Source: Echinometra lucunter
Taxonomy: Eukaryota; Echinodermata; Echinoidea; Camarodonta; Echinometridae
DNA: 64,000 nucleotides
NCBI GenBank assembly: GCA_029962745.1
Contig: CM057171.1
Coordinates: 1,573,635 to 1,637,634 of the forward strand
Direction of reading: 5' to 3'
The position numbers and the translations under genes are program-made. This document shows positions 44,784 to 56,158 of this stretch, in pieces (the stretch's first letter is position 1; each line of letters starts with the position of its first letter). The notes beneath the pieces were generated by a model. The model had not been told where the DNA came from, did not search any database, and saw only the letters and a list, made by a program, of their open reading frames with translations.

Positions 44784-45658
44784 GACCGAAGTGTTCTGTC
44801 TCTAACAGTCGTCGTTAGCCTCGTATTTTGGTAGGGTCGGCACTCCTCCTTTATAGAGACAGAAGCGCCCCGGTGCGTTGTCCATGCAATCTCATTGTGA
44901 TGGGCAAGACAATGAAAAACTACCTCAAATCATCGATTTTCCCCTTTTTTCATGGATATAAAACATATCATAATACGCTATAGAGTATACAGCTTACCAA
45001 TTTCTTGATTTATTTCTTCTCACTCTTCATTTTCAAGTGAATCCAGGGTCCTAACATTAGGTCCTCTCGGTTGAAAATCTTGCAACAGCCAGCTCTATCT
45101 CTGTTCGCCTCCGCGCTTTTTGCAGTAGATCAGCGAATTTGCGACTCTCGCATTTCAACAGTACATTCGAACGATCGCCCAATACGAAACAACAACAAAA
45201 ACATCATCGTTCGTACGTATATATATGTATATATGCCCAAACGTACGTACGTGGTCGATCGTTTGAATACGGCCGGTTGAAATGCGAGGAGTCGCGAATT
45301 CGCTGATCTACTGCGAAAAGCGCGGAGGCGAACAGAGATAGAGCTGGCTGTTGCAAGATTTCCAACCGAGAGGACCTAGTGTTAGGACCCTGGATTGACC
45401 TGAAAATGAAGAGTGAGAAGAAATAAATCAAGAAATTGGTAAGCTGTATACTCTATAGCGTATTATGATATGTTTTACATGTATATCCATGAAAAAAGGG
45501 GAAAATTGATGATTTGAGGTAGTTTTTCATTGTCTTGCCCATCACAATGAGATTGCATGGACAACGCACCGGGGCGCTTCTGTCTCTATAAAGGAGGAGT
45601 GCCGACCCTACCAAAATACGAGGCTAATGACGACTTTTAGAGACAGAACACTTCGGTC
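44784..45658. repeat. 875-bp near-palindrome
   Basis: Left arm 44784-45177 and right arm 45256-45658, roughly 95% complementary by eye, loop 78 bp. The arm ends in GACCGAAGTGTTCTGTCTCT. The loop contains alternating CGTACGTATATATA. No ORF conserved in both arms beyond symmetry. Confidence 0.9.
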
Positions 45659-45968
45659 CAAGAGGCAAGACCACCGTTAGGCATTACGTTGGTGTATTAT
45701 CGTACTTGTATGATAATATGTCATGACATTGCCTAGTTACAGTTACAAACTACCACATCATGCATCTATCTCAGGCTCAGCCTCAGTTCATCTCATACAC
45801 CAGTCGTAATCTATTCAGCCCTCCTAACTGTTACATGTGTTTCTATGATCAATTTGAAGGCTCACACAAGAGCAGCAGCGCCAGTGAACATAAACACTCA
45901 GGAGCAGTGAATAGCCAGATAGCAATTAGGCCTAGCATGCAGTCACGATTTCACGCGATGATACTTAC

Positions 45969-46140
45969 AAGTCAGTTTATTACTTAGCCGAACACAAAAT
46001 AACTTTGCAGAACTCAACTCTACCGAAATTCCTATAGCAAGATGATATACATACCCTTCTGAATCCCGCATATGCACTTTCATTTCACGATAAAAATGGA
46101 GAACATATCGTTAAAAACATTGAACTTTTTGTACACACTC
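45969..46140 (-). other. possible 5' UTR exon of the giantin gene
   Basis: A strong donor (ACTT|GTAAGTAT) at 45969 on the minus strand has no coding ORF upstream. It could pair with the acceptors just before the exon 1 ATG. The upstream limit is a guess. Confidence 0.3.
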
Positions 46141-46144
46141 ACTA

Positions 46145-46930
46145 GTCAGTAGTCTTTTCACAGACGTCGATGTCATATCCACGTATGAGATTTTGTTTAC
46201 ATTATATATCGCCATCTACGATGAGATGTTGACTTTGCACTTGAAATATTTGTACAAAAAGTTCAGTGAGGGGGAAAGCCTGGATATGACTGTGAGTTAA
46301 GATCAATTCAGTTCAATATCATTATGCTCGAACGTAGGGAAAAAATACTGACGTTGATTTGAAAATTATAAAGAATTTATTTCAAAAATACATCCCCTTC
46401 ATTAAGTGAATGGACAAAATAATGTGCAAGCTTGATCTACTAGTATGTTGCTATAATTAGAAGACTCTGATCTTAGTGGCAAGATTTAGATTCTCAAAAG
46501 GTTACCAATATTGAAGAAGAAGAAAAGAAAATTTCAAGTTCTCATGATCCGGTGGATAATTTGCAGTCTTATGTTTTTATGAATGCATAATTTCCAATAT
46601 GTGTTACCTTCATGCATTCCTCTTGCTCGTACAAACAACACAAATGTTTTATATCAAGTTATAATATGTTTTGTAAATTTTTTATGTTTCTTCTTCTTTC
46701 TGCCCCTTTTGTCATTTCCTTTGTGTTTTTTCCTATCTTCCTTACCTCTCCTAACCTTCTTTCCCTCTCATATCTCTTCCTTTGTCACTCTAGTAATAAT
46801 TAATGATTTCATAATATTCTCAAAATGACTTGAATATAATATAAATAACCCTTTACATATTAAATACAATGCCATTCTCTCTATACACCTGTTTTTCTCT
46901 TCTCTGCCTGCAGTCTCTTCACATGTTTCT
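46145..46930. other. gene-free stretch
   Basis: AT-rich sequence with no supportable gene or repeat; a TTC-rich segment lies at 46680-46780. Confidence 0.5.
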
Positions 46931-46931
46931 A

Positions 46932-47345
46932 TTAACCCATTCGTGACCGAGGTCCACATTTTGTGGTTTAGCCTAATATCTTTTGATGCAAAGCCCTAAA
47001 AATCATACCAAATACATGAGCAGAAAGAGCAAAAAATTCTACACAAACTGTGCCCATTTTGGTAGCGTCAATATTTGTTGATTGATGCTGAAAATTTTTT
47101 AAAGGAAAATACGCATTAAAATCCTTAAATTGGCAATGTGATAGAAAGTTTAAAATCGTTTTCTCCTGCAAATTGGCAACCTTTTTGACTTCTCATCGTA
47201 ATTTCTGTCAATTTGTATTCATTTCAGATAAATGACGTTTTATAAGAAAAATGTAGCAATAAAATAAAAATGTTGGTGTTGCCAATTTGAAGAATAAAAG
47301 CTGATCAAATTAGGCTTTAAATAATTCCTGTCACGAATGGGTTAA
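46932..47345. mobile_element. piggyBac-like MITE, copy 8
   Basis: 414 bp, TTAA at both ends, same orientation as copy 1. Contains the same chance ORF on the minus strand. Confidence 0.88.
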
Positions 47346-47589
47346 TTCCTCTCCCTTTTCTCTCTATCATGTCTATCGTATTTCCTACCTATCTTCATCT
47401 CTTCCCTCACACTCTTTTCCTTCTTTCCTCCTCACATTCTTTATCTCTCTCTCTCTCTCACTCTCTCTCTCCCATATCTGCCCTCTTCTTCCAGCTCATT
47501 GCACTCTTTCTTTCCCTCCAGATTCAGTTCTTCAAAATGATTTAAAATTGCACATACCCGGTATGAAATGTTATCTTTTTTTAAGTGAT

Positions 47590-47735
47590 CATTTTTGAGT
47601 GTCTAAAAATTTACTGTATACAAAATTGTATTTCACTTCTCAGTGTAATGCTTCACTATATGTATATGTATATTCCATGCAATTCAGCTTTCGAGCTTCA
47701 ATATGGTTTTTCAATAAATACCTTTTCAATCAATG
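47590..47735 (+). mobile_element. LINE 3' tail leading into GAA repeats
   Basis: Contains the stem-loop CAATTCAGCTTTCGAGCTTC and AATAAATACC, then the GAA run. Confidence 0.45.
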
Positions 47736-47862
47736 AAGAAGAAGAAGAAGAAGAAGAAGAAGAAGAAGAAGAAGAAGAAGAAGAAGAAGAAGAAGAAGAA
47801 GAAGAAGAAGAAGAAGAAGAAGAAGAAGAAGAAGAAGAAGAAGAAGAAGAAGAAGAAGAATG
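47736..47862. repeat. (GAA)n microsatellite, about 42 units
   Basis: Uninterrupted GAA; poly-Glu and poly-Ser ORFs here are artefacts. Able to form triplex DNA. Confidence 0.97.
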
Positions 47863-48129
47863 AGGAGGAATAAAAAGAAGTGTAATGTATGAAATGAAAA
47901 TAATGACTTGGGTCATAAACCCAAAGCTTCCACAGATATAAATCATTGTCAGAGGATTTTGGAAAATTGACCTAAATTAGGCTCTTTTTCTACTCTAACT
48001 AGAAGCCGAGAAGAAGAAGAAGAAAATGTATGAAATTAAATAATGCACTGGGTTAACCCAAAGCTTCCACAAAATTTATTGTGAGAAGATTTTGGAAAAT
48101 TGACCTCTTTTTCTACCCCGATTTCTTTT

Positions 48130-48860
48130 TGTAATTGTGTGTCTGCCTCTCTTCGATCCCCACTTTCTCTCTGTCTACTTTTCCTTGCTCTTCTTTCTCT
48201 CTCTTTCTTTATTCTTTCTCTGTCTCCTTATTTATGACTCTTTTTCTACTTGAATTCCTCCTCTCATTCTTCCTTCCTTCCTTGTTTCCTTTTCGTTATA
48301 TCTTCTCTCTCTCTTTCTCTCTCTCTATCGATCAATCTGCTTATCTCCCCTTGCCCCTCTTTCTCTCTCTCTCTCTCTCTTTTATGATTTCTTTCTCTAT
48401 CTGCTTCTCTCTGACTCTTTTTTCCTACTTTGATTCCTGCTCTCATTCTTCCTTCCTTCCTTTCTTAGTTTTCGTTATATCTTCTCTCTCTCTATCGATC
48501 AATCTGCTTATCTCCCCTTGCCCCCCCCCTCTCTCTCTCTCTTTTATCATTTCTTTCTCTATCTGCTTCTCTCTGACTCTTTTTTTCCTACTTTGATTCC
48601 TGCTCTCATTCTCCTTCCTTCCTTCTTTCCTTTTCGTTATATCTTCTCTCTCTCTTTCTCTCTCTCTATCGATCGATCTGCTTATCTCCCCTTGCCCCTC
48701 TTTCTCTCTCTCTCTTTTATGATTTCTTTCTCTATCTGCTTCCCTCTGACTCTTTTTTCCTACTTTGATTCCTGCTCTCACTCTTCCTTCCTTCCTTTCT
48801 CCCTTTGCGTTATATCTTTTCTCTTTCTCCATCTCCCTCACTCCCTATTTTCATGTTCAT
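48130..48860. repeat. pyrimidine-rich tandem repeat of about 170 bp
   Basis: Units share CTCTATCGATCAATCTGCTT, ATCTCCCCTTGCCCC, TATCTGCTTCTCTCTGACTC and CTACTTTGATTCCTGCTCTC, with starts near 48326, 48494 and 48665. Confidence 0.8.
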
Positions 48861-49117
48861 GCACATACCGAAGAAAGAAAGAAAGAAAAAACAAACTAAA
48901 ACCGAATTTTACATACTTCATGATGATTATTACCCCCCAGCTTTGTATTTTAGATATATGAGTAAATCATGCTGCGTACGTGAGTTAGGAATTTGTAAGG
49001 AACTACCGTTTGGACCGTCGTCCCCAAGAAAAGCTCGCTACGCCTACACGATAATAACCTCAGCGCCTTATTTCTGAAAATATTGCGTGGTATTGGCTCT
49101 GTGCCAAAAATGAATCA

Positions 49118-49379
49118 ATGCATATTAGAGAAGGAGGACTGCACTTGATTTTTCCGGGATCAAAGTACAATTTCATATTTAGCATATTTAGGAACAAGCA
49201 CATCGTTAATGTGATATTCTTCGCATCGATCCCACAAAAAACGGGCAACATTACATTGACTAACCTGTTGTCGTCTGAATGCTTTCAAGTCCAAATAGCC
49301 CAACACAATTTTAAGTGTAGGGAGCTGATACTCGGAGCACACTGGGACTCGGATTCAAACAGTATACTTCTGAAAGGTA
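49118..49379 (+). other. unrecognised open stretch
   Basis: About 86 codons (GLHLIFPGSKYNFIFSIFRN to WDSDSNSILLKG) ending at a possible donor AAAG|GTATTTAG. No family recognised; could be chance. Confidence 0.15.
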
Positions 49380-49680
49380 TTTAGTTATGAAATTATATCC
49401 GAGTGATTGATTGCAAGTTGTGAGGCAGGAAACTAGGAGTTTTTTTTAAAAATCATGTTCCTGGTGCATAAAGCATATTCTTGAAGTAAGCAGTGAATTT
49501 TGGATGTAATTGTGAATGCAAAATTTCAATTTCACGGAAGCAAGTTAGTCGCTAAACTCTCCTTTGCCACAAGCTGAAGTACATTATTCGTAGCTTCGTT
49601 AGGAGTCATTATACGATTTAAACAAAAACAAAAAAAAAAAACTTTTTGGATGGGGCCCACCAGTATTTGTCCCCCCCCCT

Positions 49681-49929
49681 CTAAAAAAAAAGGGGGAGAG
49701 AGAAGAAGGCGAGAACGGTTCCCACACGAAAGACTGAACAATTTGGCCTCATGAACGTGAACCACTTTTTATCTTGAACCAAAATACGATAGTAACCGTG
49801 TAAAGACTCTAGTCTCCGAGACCAACTTTGGTCACTGTACATTTGTCTCACTCTATTTTCTTGATCCCTTGCCCAATTTGACAGATACCAGTCTTTTGTA
49901 TTGGAGGAAGTGTAAGTTATACTGCCCAA
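49681..49929 (-). other. unrecognised open stretch
   Basis: 82 codons, residues such as WARDQENRVRQMYSDQSW and LHGYYRILVQDKKWF look protein-like, but no family is recognised and no splice context is clear. Confidence 0.15.
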
Positions 49930-50097
49930 TACGTAATCGTCCGCATTTAAGAAGTTGGTGTATTAAGATGGTTGAGGGAGCTGCTAGAGGTATTCTGTGA
50001 AATTAATATGAAGTGATGTGGCTGAGTAGATGTCCATTTGTGTTTAGAATGCCACAATGCTTGGTTACGTATGCGACATCCAGGGGCGGCGGTACAG

Positions 50098-50185
50098 GAG
50101 GGGGGGGGGGGAGGGACGACTGTCCCCTATAATTCTCAAGTGACCCCCCCCCCCCCAAAAAAAAAAAAAAAAAAAAAAAAAGGAG
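50098..50185. repeat. G/C/A homopolymer cluster
   Basis: Runs of G (50100-50112), C and A within a GGGGCGGCGGTACAGGAGGG-type interspersed repeat upstream of the TRIM exon. Confidence 0.6.
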
Positions 50186-50373
50186 AAAAAGGAAGAAAAA
50201 AGAACAGTAACGGGAAAAAGAGAGTTAGGTCATATATACCCCTATTTTTTTAAACGTAAAAAACTCACCTATGGATCATTCTGTCCCCTATCAAAATAAC
50301 CTGGCGCCACCCCTTGGGACATTAACATCCTAGACGTACCCAGTGGAGTTGCTTTCTTGTTTTTATTCCTCAG

Positions 50374-50397
50374 GAAATTTTTAACAGCAAGGCTAGT
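50374..50397 (+). other. 5' UTR of the TRIM gene's coding exon
   Basis: A clear acceptor (TTTTTATTCCTCAG) ends at 50373, 24 bp before the ATG. So the gene has at least one upstream noncoding exon, not identified. Confidence 0.6.
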
Positions 50398-52320
50398 ATG
50401 GCTTCTGTTCCTGCACAGAGTCTGGAATGTGTGATCTGCCAGGAACTCTACGATGAACCTAAACAACTTTCCTGCACACACACCTTTTGTCAGAAGTGCT
50501 TAGCTGATCTTCTTGATTTCAATATCAAAGAAAATAAACTGACCTGTCCTGTTTGCCGTCAGGCAACGAAAGTAAAAGATGGCGACGTTTCCAAACTTCA
50601 AACAAATTTTCCTATCAAATCTCTGGTGGAGGATCTAAAGACAGCAGAAAAAGTATGTACAGTCTGTGATGATGACAACAGATCTCCAGCAGTGGCTTAC
50701 TGTCAGTCGTGTGGGGATTACATGTGCAGCGTTTGCCTGGAGGTTCATGGAAAATGGAAGAACTTTAGAGGACATGAGGTGGTTGACAGTAAGGCCATCA
50801 AGAGTGGGAAGGTGAAATTGAAACAGCTTTGTAAGAAACATCCTCAAGAAGAGATGGAATGGGTGTGCTCAACCTGTAAGGTGCCTATCTGCTTTAGGTG
50901 TCGGATGCTCTACCACAATGGGCCCAACCATGAAGTTGAAGAGGTAGCAGAGATCCAGAAAGCATTGAAAGATGAAGCTAAGAGTCTCCAGAAGGAAGCT
51001 GAAAACACTGTGAAGATGATCAAGGACCACATCACAGTAACAAAAGAAGAAAATGTGAAGTCCTGTACCATGCTGGACGAAAGGGCAGCTGATGTTATCA
51101 CAGCATTTGAGGATTCTCTGGAGAACCTAACAAAACAAAAGAACGAGCTTATCAAGAAACTGCAAAAGTGCAAAGAGGAAATTGCAGGAAGCTTGCAGGA
51201 CATAGAAGAATGTGACCTGAAACTGCTCAATGGTATCAACTCTGCCCGTAATTTAATCGCCAAGGGAGCTGCAGGATTCTTGGAAGGAGAGTCTTTGGTT
51301 GTACATCAGAGACTGTGTACCGAGTTGAGAGAGCTGATGAACAAAGCTGACTGCGATGATAAGATACCAAGAGACATCACAGAACAAGCTGAAAACATCA
51401 AGTTCACCAGATCTCAAAGTCAACAAGACCTCAAGCTGGGAGAGCTCACCCTCCCAGGAATAGATAGTGAAGCTTCTCCAGCAAACCTCCCTAGAGTTCT
51501 GAGGCCAACTCTTGGTGACAAATTGTGGAACTTGAAGAAGGTAGGTTCACTGTGCACTGTAGGACCTGAAGTGCTTGATATGACGCCAACATCAGATGGC
51601 AGAATGGCTGTGTTTTATCGTGATGCCAATAAAACAGGCTTAGACCTCTTTACCGTTAATGGGCTACAAGATACAGCCATTCGGAAGACGTGTTTGATTC
51701 ACTATATAAGATTTTTGTCAGATGGCAAATATGCAGTCATTGAAAGGCCTCAGAATTTTTTTGGAGTGTGCTCATCGAAGTTAGAGTTAATTGATACCCG
51801 AGAGGTTGACATACGTTATTGCTCATGGGTATGTGTGTGCAAGAACTATGAGATATTAATACGTCATGACGATCATAGAGGAAATCCATTCTTATCAATA
51901 TACAGACCAGACAGTAAGGAGTTTATCCGAAGGGGGTGTTTCAGACAAGATGTTCCATGGAAATATGGAATTAGTCAAATGAATCATAGACCATATTATG
52001 TAGGTACCTACAAAAATAAAGACTCCTATAATGTCGTTAAAGTAGTCAACGAAAGTTTCGAGGAAATCAGTCGAGTCGAAGTAGAAGGTACAAAACAATT
52101 TCCAGTCGTTCTAGAGGATGACAGTATCTTAATCGGATGGGTGAAGGAATGTTACGTCACGGTGGATCTTTACACCTATGATCTAAGATATGTCAAAACA
52201 GTGCTTCATGATTTCAAACTCTATGGTAAAGTCTTCCACATAGCAGCATTTTCGACTGGTGAGATCGCAATATGTGACAGTAGGCAATTACACGTCTTTC
52301 AGAAAGATTACGAGGTGTAA
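50398..52320 (+). CDS. TRIM-family RING/B-box protein, likely E3 ubiquitin ligase
   Basis: 640 residues in one exon. RING finger C11, C14, C26, H28, C31, C34, C50, C53 in C3HC4 spacing, starting ECVICQELYDEPKQLSC. A first B-box-like zinc site at residues 87-126 (CTVC, CQSC, CSVC, H126), a second B-box at 145-178 (CKKH, CSTC, CFRC, H173, H178), then a coiled coil at about 185-330. The C-terminal 270 residues are beta-rich with no SPRY signature; they could form a propeller-like domain as in TRIM56/TRIM2-3-like invertebrate proteins, but NHL repeats are not obvious. Such proteins ligate ubiquitin, often in innate immunity, and are expanded in echinoderms. The exact substrate cannot be inferred. 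Confidence 0.93.
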   Translation: MASVPAQSLECVICQELYDEPKQLSCTHTFCQKCLADLLDFNIKENKLTCPVCRQATKVKDGDVSKLQTNFPIKSLVEDLKTAEKVCTVCDDDNRSPAVAYCQSCGDYMCSVCLEVHGKWKNFRGHEVVDSKAIKSGKVKLKQLCKKHPQEEMEWVCSTCKVPICFRCRMLYHNGPNHEVEEVAEIQKALKDEAKSLQKEAENTVKMIKDHITVTKEENVKSCTMLDERAADVITAFEDSLENLTKQKNELIKKLQKCKEEIAGSLQDIEECDLKLLNGINSARNLIAKGAAGFLEGESLVVHQRLCTELRELMNKADCDDKIPRDITEQAENIKFTRSQSQQDLKLGELTLPGIDSEASPANLPRVLRPTLGDKLWNLKKVGSLCTVGPEVLDMTPTSDGRMAVFYRDANKTGLDLFTVNGLQDTAIRKTCLIHYIRFLSDGKYAVIERPQNFFGVCSSKLELIDTREVDIRYCSWVCVCKNYEILIRHDDHRGNPFLSIYRPDSKEFIRRGCFRQDVPWKYGISQMNHRPYYVGTYKNKDSYNVVKVVNESFEEISRVEVEGTKQFPVVLEDDSILIGWVKECYVTVDLYTYDLRYVKTVLHDFKLYGKVFHIAAFSTGEIAICDSRQLHVFQKDYEV

Positions 52321-53790
52321 TTGAAGAAGAGCGTCATATAGAGTATGCACAATGAATACTCCTAGTGACAATGAACTAGTTTTGTTTTGATCAATGGCGC
52401 ATCCTTGGTATAAGGAGGCCGTAGTGTTTCATAACACTGTTCGTAAAGTTTCGAATGACTTTGAGAAAGACTTGAATATGGCAAGCCAAATGGAATTATA
52501 TCAATCATTCTAAATCTCATCAGCTAAAGGTGAAATATGCAGACGTAAATTAACATTTTTATTCAAGAACATTTTCATTGCATTTTCATATTTTTGCCAA
52601 AATTTAATTGAGATTATGGGAAATGCAGTCACACTTTGTTAAAACGTCAGGAAAAACTTTGGTCATCCCATTAGGCTCGTCATATGCCAGTCGTTCGCAA
52701 AGTCATGCGTAATTTTGCGAACAGCTTTATGAAACACGCCCTTGTTTGATGAAGGTGTCATGTAGGTGAATTTCTGTAAGAAAAACCTTACAGTTATCAT
52801 TAAAATGGAAAAAATACCTATTTTATGCATTTATTTCATATTTTGGTATCAGGAGGGTTAATCCTCCTTCTGTAAGCTGGTGCTTAGTGACAACTGACTT
52901 GCAAGGTCATTTAATAATGTCTTTATGGCAGGTATTTATAACACTTGAAACTTAACGATGTTTACTTACAGCCTTTGGTAATTTCAAAGTGTACTCACAC
53001 ACATCACAGTCTTCATGGTTTTATCATATTTGTGGTGCATTTTTCATGATTTAGGCCTGTTATTCATATGGAAATGGATGTTACTTTGTAAAAACATGTC
53101 TGCATTCTCTACTATACTGTTTATTTCTCTCATATTACACATTGAGAACATTAGTCATTATGGAACAGGCGCGTGACTGTCATTTACTTTCTTATTATTG
53201 TTGACTTAGAATGAGGACTCAACTCATAATAATTCAATGTTTATTAGCTAGGCCAAAGTTCTTCTCATCAAAGGCCCACAAAACCTGTTAGTTCCCTTGC
53301 CATGCTTATAAACTTATTCTTGATATTTTTTTTTTCAACATAACCGTATGAATCTATGGCTTAAATAAGAGCAAAGAATATACTGCCCTACTTTGACAAA
53401 AGGAAGCAAGTGACATATCAACCAAATTTGAGTTTTTTATATTTTCTTATTCTACGTAGTGTGCTCTTCCTCTAGGCCAAATTTTATGCATGAACACTCA
53501 TCCTGCTAAGAGATATGTTAGAAAATACATCACAGTCTCCCATTGACATCAGTGTAAATGGAAGATACATTTTGCTCTTTTACAGGAAATGTCACTTTTG
53601 TCACTTGCTTCCTTTAGTCAAAGTAGGGCAGTACAGAGGCACATTGTTTTGTTTTATACTAAATCAATGCAAAAGCCATTAAATTTTCATTTGCATCTCA
53701 TTGGAAATGTACTATATGTTTCATTATTCTTTTTCAGATGTTAATGCTGCACATTGTAAATAAATTGTAAGTCTTAGAAGCATGCATGTG
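52321..53790 (+). other. probable 3' UTR of the TRIM gene
   Basis: No coding sequence. Candidate polyadenylation signals AATAAA at 53759 and, further on, 54873. Contains a MITE at 52424-52737 and the first unit of a roughly 175-bp duplication (AATGCAAAAGCC at 53667 and 53842). Confidence 0.4.
52424..52737. mobile_element. foldback MITE with GTGTTTCATAA termini
   Basis: 314 bp; ends GTGTTTCATAACACTGTTCG and its near-complement, inner GTTCGCAAAG repeats. The same terminal style is seen at 4127, 34517 and 62293. Confidence 0.7.
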
Positions 53791-54010
53791 AAAAATAATG
53801 TAAATCTGCTGCATGCTGAGTGAGTAATGCATGAATGAATTAATGCAAAAGCCGTAAAATTATCATTTTATCTCGTTGAAGTATATTATGTCTATCATTA
53901 TTATCTTTATAGATGTTAACACTGTACATTGTAAATATATAATTCTGAGAAAGGTGCATGTAAAAAAAAAATTAATGTAGATCTACTGATGAGTGAATAT
54001 ATATTGCAGG
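53660..54010. repeat. 175-bp tandem duplication
   Basis: Two diverged units share AATGCAAAAGCC, TTCATTATT/ATCATTATT, AGATGTTAA and ACATTGTAAATA. The AATAAA of unit one is AATATA in unit two. Confidence 0.65.
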
Positions 54011-54681
54011 AGACAGTTCAGACACAATTTCTCTCTGCTATTTATGTCTGTCTGTACCTTTGTAAGAATATAATTCTTGTCATCTCTACTGAAAATGAAT
54101 GGGTTTTCCTTCACTATATATATATATAAGCATGCTAAGAGTTAAATGACATACATGTACATTTCCTAAGACTTTTCAGTAATGTATTTTTTTATATAAT
54201 GACTGAGTTATAATTCAAAATCCCAAGTTACCGTTGACTGGATCTCGAATACGTTTCGATGCACCCATCACCGTCCGACGGTAAAATGAAAACATAACAG
54301 GATCAGAGCAGTAAATTTGGAATTTGAATTGTAACTCAGTTTTAGACCGAATGAGTGATAACTGTCATGATTTCATTTTCTTACATGTTTACCCAACGTA
54401 CATGATAAGCTTTATTAATGGGCCAAGTGTATCAGTGTATACGCATATAGGTGTATAGCACCTTTGACTGTTCTTCATAAAATCATGATAATTCACGAGA
54501 TAATAATGAAGACACTTATTCGATGTTTTAGTCATTGGTTGGCAGCTATATCCGAGCCCAAACAAAGCTTTAATATACTTGGTATGAATTGAAACATGCT
54601 TGAATAATCTCCAAATAGTTAACACACCCGACGTTGGTTTGTTATCATTCGCTCGTTTGAGCTTCTTATATGGGCGACGTA

Positions 54682-54775
54682 TTATAGCCCAAACTCGGCC
54701 TCGATGCAGCCCCAGATGCAGCCCATGCTTTCTCCAATCACCATCATAGATTGAGAATCGGAACTTGTACGAGCC
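54682..54775 (-). pseudogene. frameshifted terminal exon of a GM2 activator-like gene
   Basis: After an acceptor (AACTACAG) it reads GSYKFRFSIYDGDWRK, then one extra base, then MGCIWGCIEAEFGL and stop. This parallels the good terminal exon at 63846 (GTYKMRASIYDG, GCFEAEFGL), so the frame breaks once between the halves. No matching upstream exons were found on this strand. Pseudogene or base error. Confidence 0.65.
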
Positions 54776-55319
54776 CTGTAGTTTGAAACATCAGAATGAA
54801 AATACATTTTTAACATAATTTGTTTGCCAAAGCTTGTCATGATGCTGTACTTTCCTTTTATTTTTCATTTCTAATAAAGGCTTTGCAACTGTAATACTTC
54901 CATTCATACCTATTTTTAATTTTCTCTTGCACTTTTTTCTATAGTCAAACTCATAATAGTCTTATATTAATTTGGATATACTAAAGTAATGCACCAATGA
55001 TGATTTTTGTTTGTACTTTTCATCTTTCAGCATTCGTTTAAATATATTCATGGTACATTATCATATATGTACCTTCAAGCCGACTACTTAATTACTGAAG
55101 AGAATAAAACGAAATCGCTTGTGAAGTAAAAATCCTGCTCGTTTTGCGTGTATCCTATATGATGTTGTGAACTCCTTGTTTTTACTTTATATTTTGACAA
55201 TGCAGCTCGTTCGAACTTTGTTCATCTGACTATCTCGAAATATCGAATCATTAATTATGTTGCTATAATGGAAGACCCCGATCTTAGTGGCAAAGTTTAG
55301 ATTCGCAAAATATTACCAA

Positions 55320-55425
55320 TATTGTACAGAAGAAGAAGAAGAAGAGGAATAAGAAAAAAGAAGAAGGGGAAGAAGAAGAAAAAAAAACGAAGAAGGAGAA
55401 AAAGTAGGAGGAGGAGGAGAGAAGA
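55320..55425. repeat. GAA/AGG purine microsatellite
   Basis: Purine run of mixed GAA, GGAA and AAAAA. Confidence 0.8.
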
Positions 55426-55734
55426 AGCATGGGCGTCAATCCGTTTTCTAGTTTAGGGAGATACAATCCTAAAAATTGCTTACAAGCGAAAAAAAATTTC
55501 AGGTGTCTCTATTACTTATCTTGGGGGTGGGGCGGGCCGTGGAGAGTTGGTGTGGGGAATGGGGAGTACCCGCCAAAAAAAGGGCATAAACAAAGGGTGA
55601 ACACAGGAAGGAAAAACACCGTAGATTCTCTTTAACACAGTTTTAATGAGTACTTTTCGATGAATAAGTATTATACTTATTTATATAAAACTCTGTTCCA
55701 TATGAAGCTTTTAAGACATTTTACCTGCTTATTG

Positions 55735-55905
55735 TAATTTTTAATGTATATTTCTGTAACTCTATTTTTAATATGTATTATATATCATGATTGTTATGAC
55801 TGCATTTATTTGTAAACTGATTGTAATTCAGCCTTCGGGCTGCCATTTTAAGTTCTTTTTAATAAACCATTCTACTACAAACTATTACTACTACTACTCA
55901 AGAAT
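55735..55905 (+). mobile_element. LINE 3' tail
   Basis: Contains the stem-loop AATTCAGCCTTCGGGCTGCC, then AATAAACCATTC and (CTA)n. No ORF kept. Confidence 0.5.
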
Positions 55906-56158
55906 CATTTACGATACACTTGTTCTATACTTTACATAATCAATAACTACTTCGCAGTTGTAAAAACAGCTCTGATTACAACAGTATTTGCATTCTTTAA
56001 AGTGATTTGATGATAAACAAACCTCGAAATCTATATTAGGGCTCTTCCCTATCATTGATATTTGCATCCATTAAGCCTGCAGTTTTCCTTAATGATGAAG
56101 CTCTAATTTTCAAAGCATATTTGAAATCTTATCACGACCATACTGATTATTCTTTTAG

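Noticed and set aside
45071..45431. Two similar small proteins in opposite directions
   Set aside because: They are the two arms of the palindrome read on opposite strands.
47585..47946. Poly-Glu and poly-Ser proteins
   Set aside because: Pure translation of the GAA microsatellite.
48135..48961. Ser/Leu/Phe-rich and Arg/Glu-rich proteins
   Set aside because: Both strands of a pyrimidine-rich 170-bp tandem repeat.
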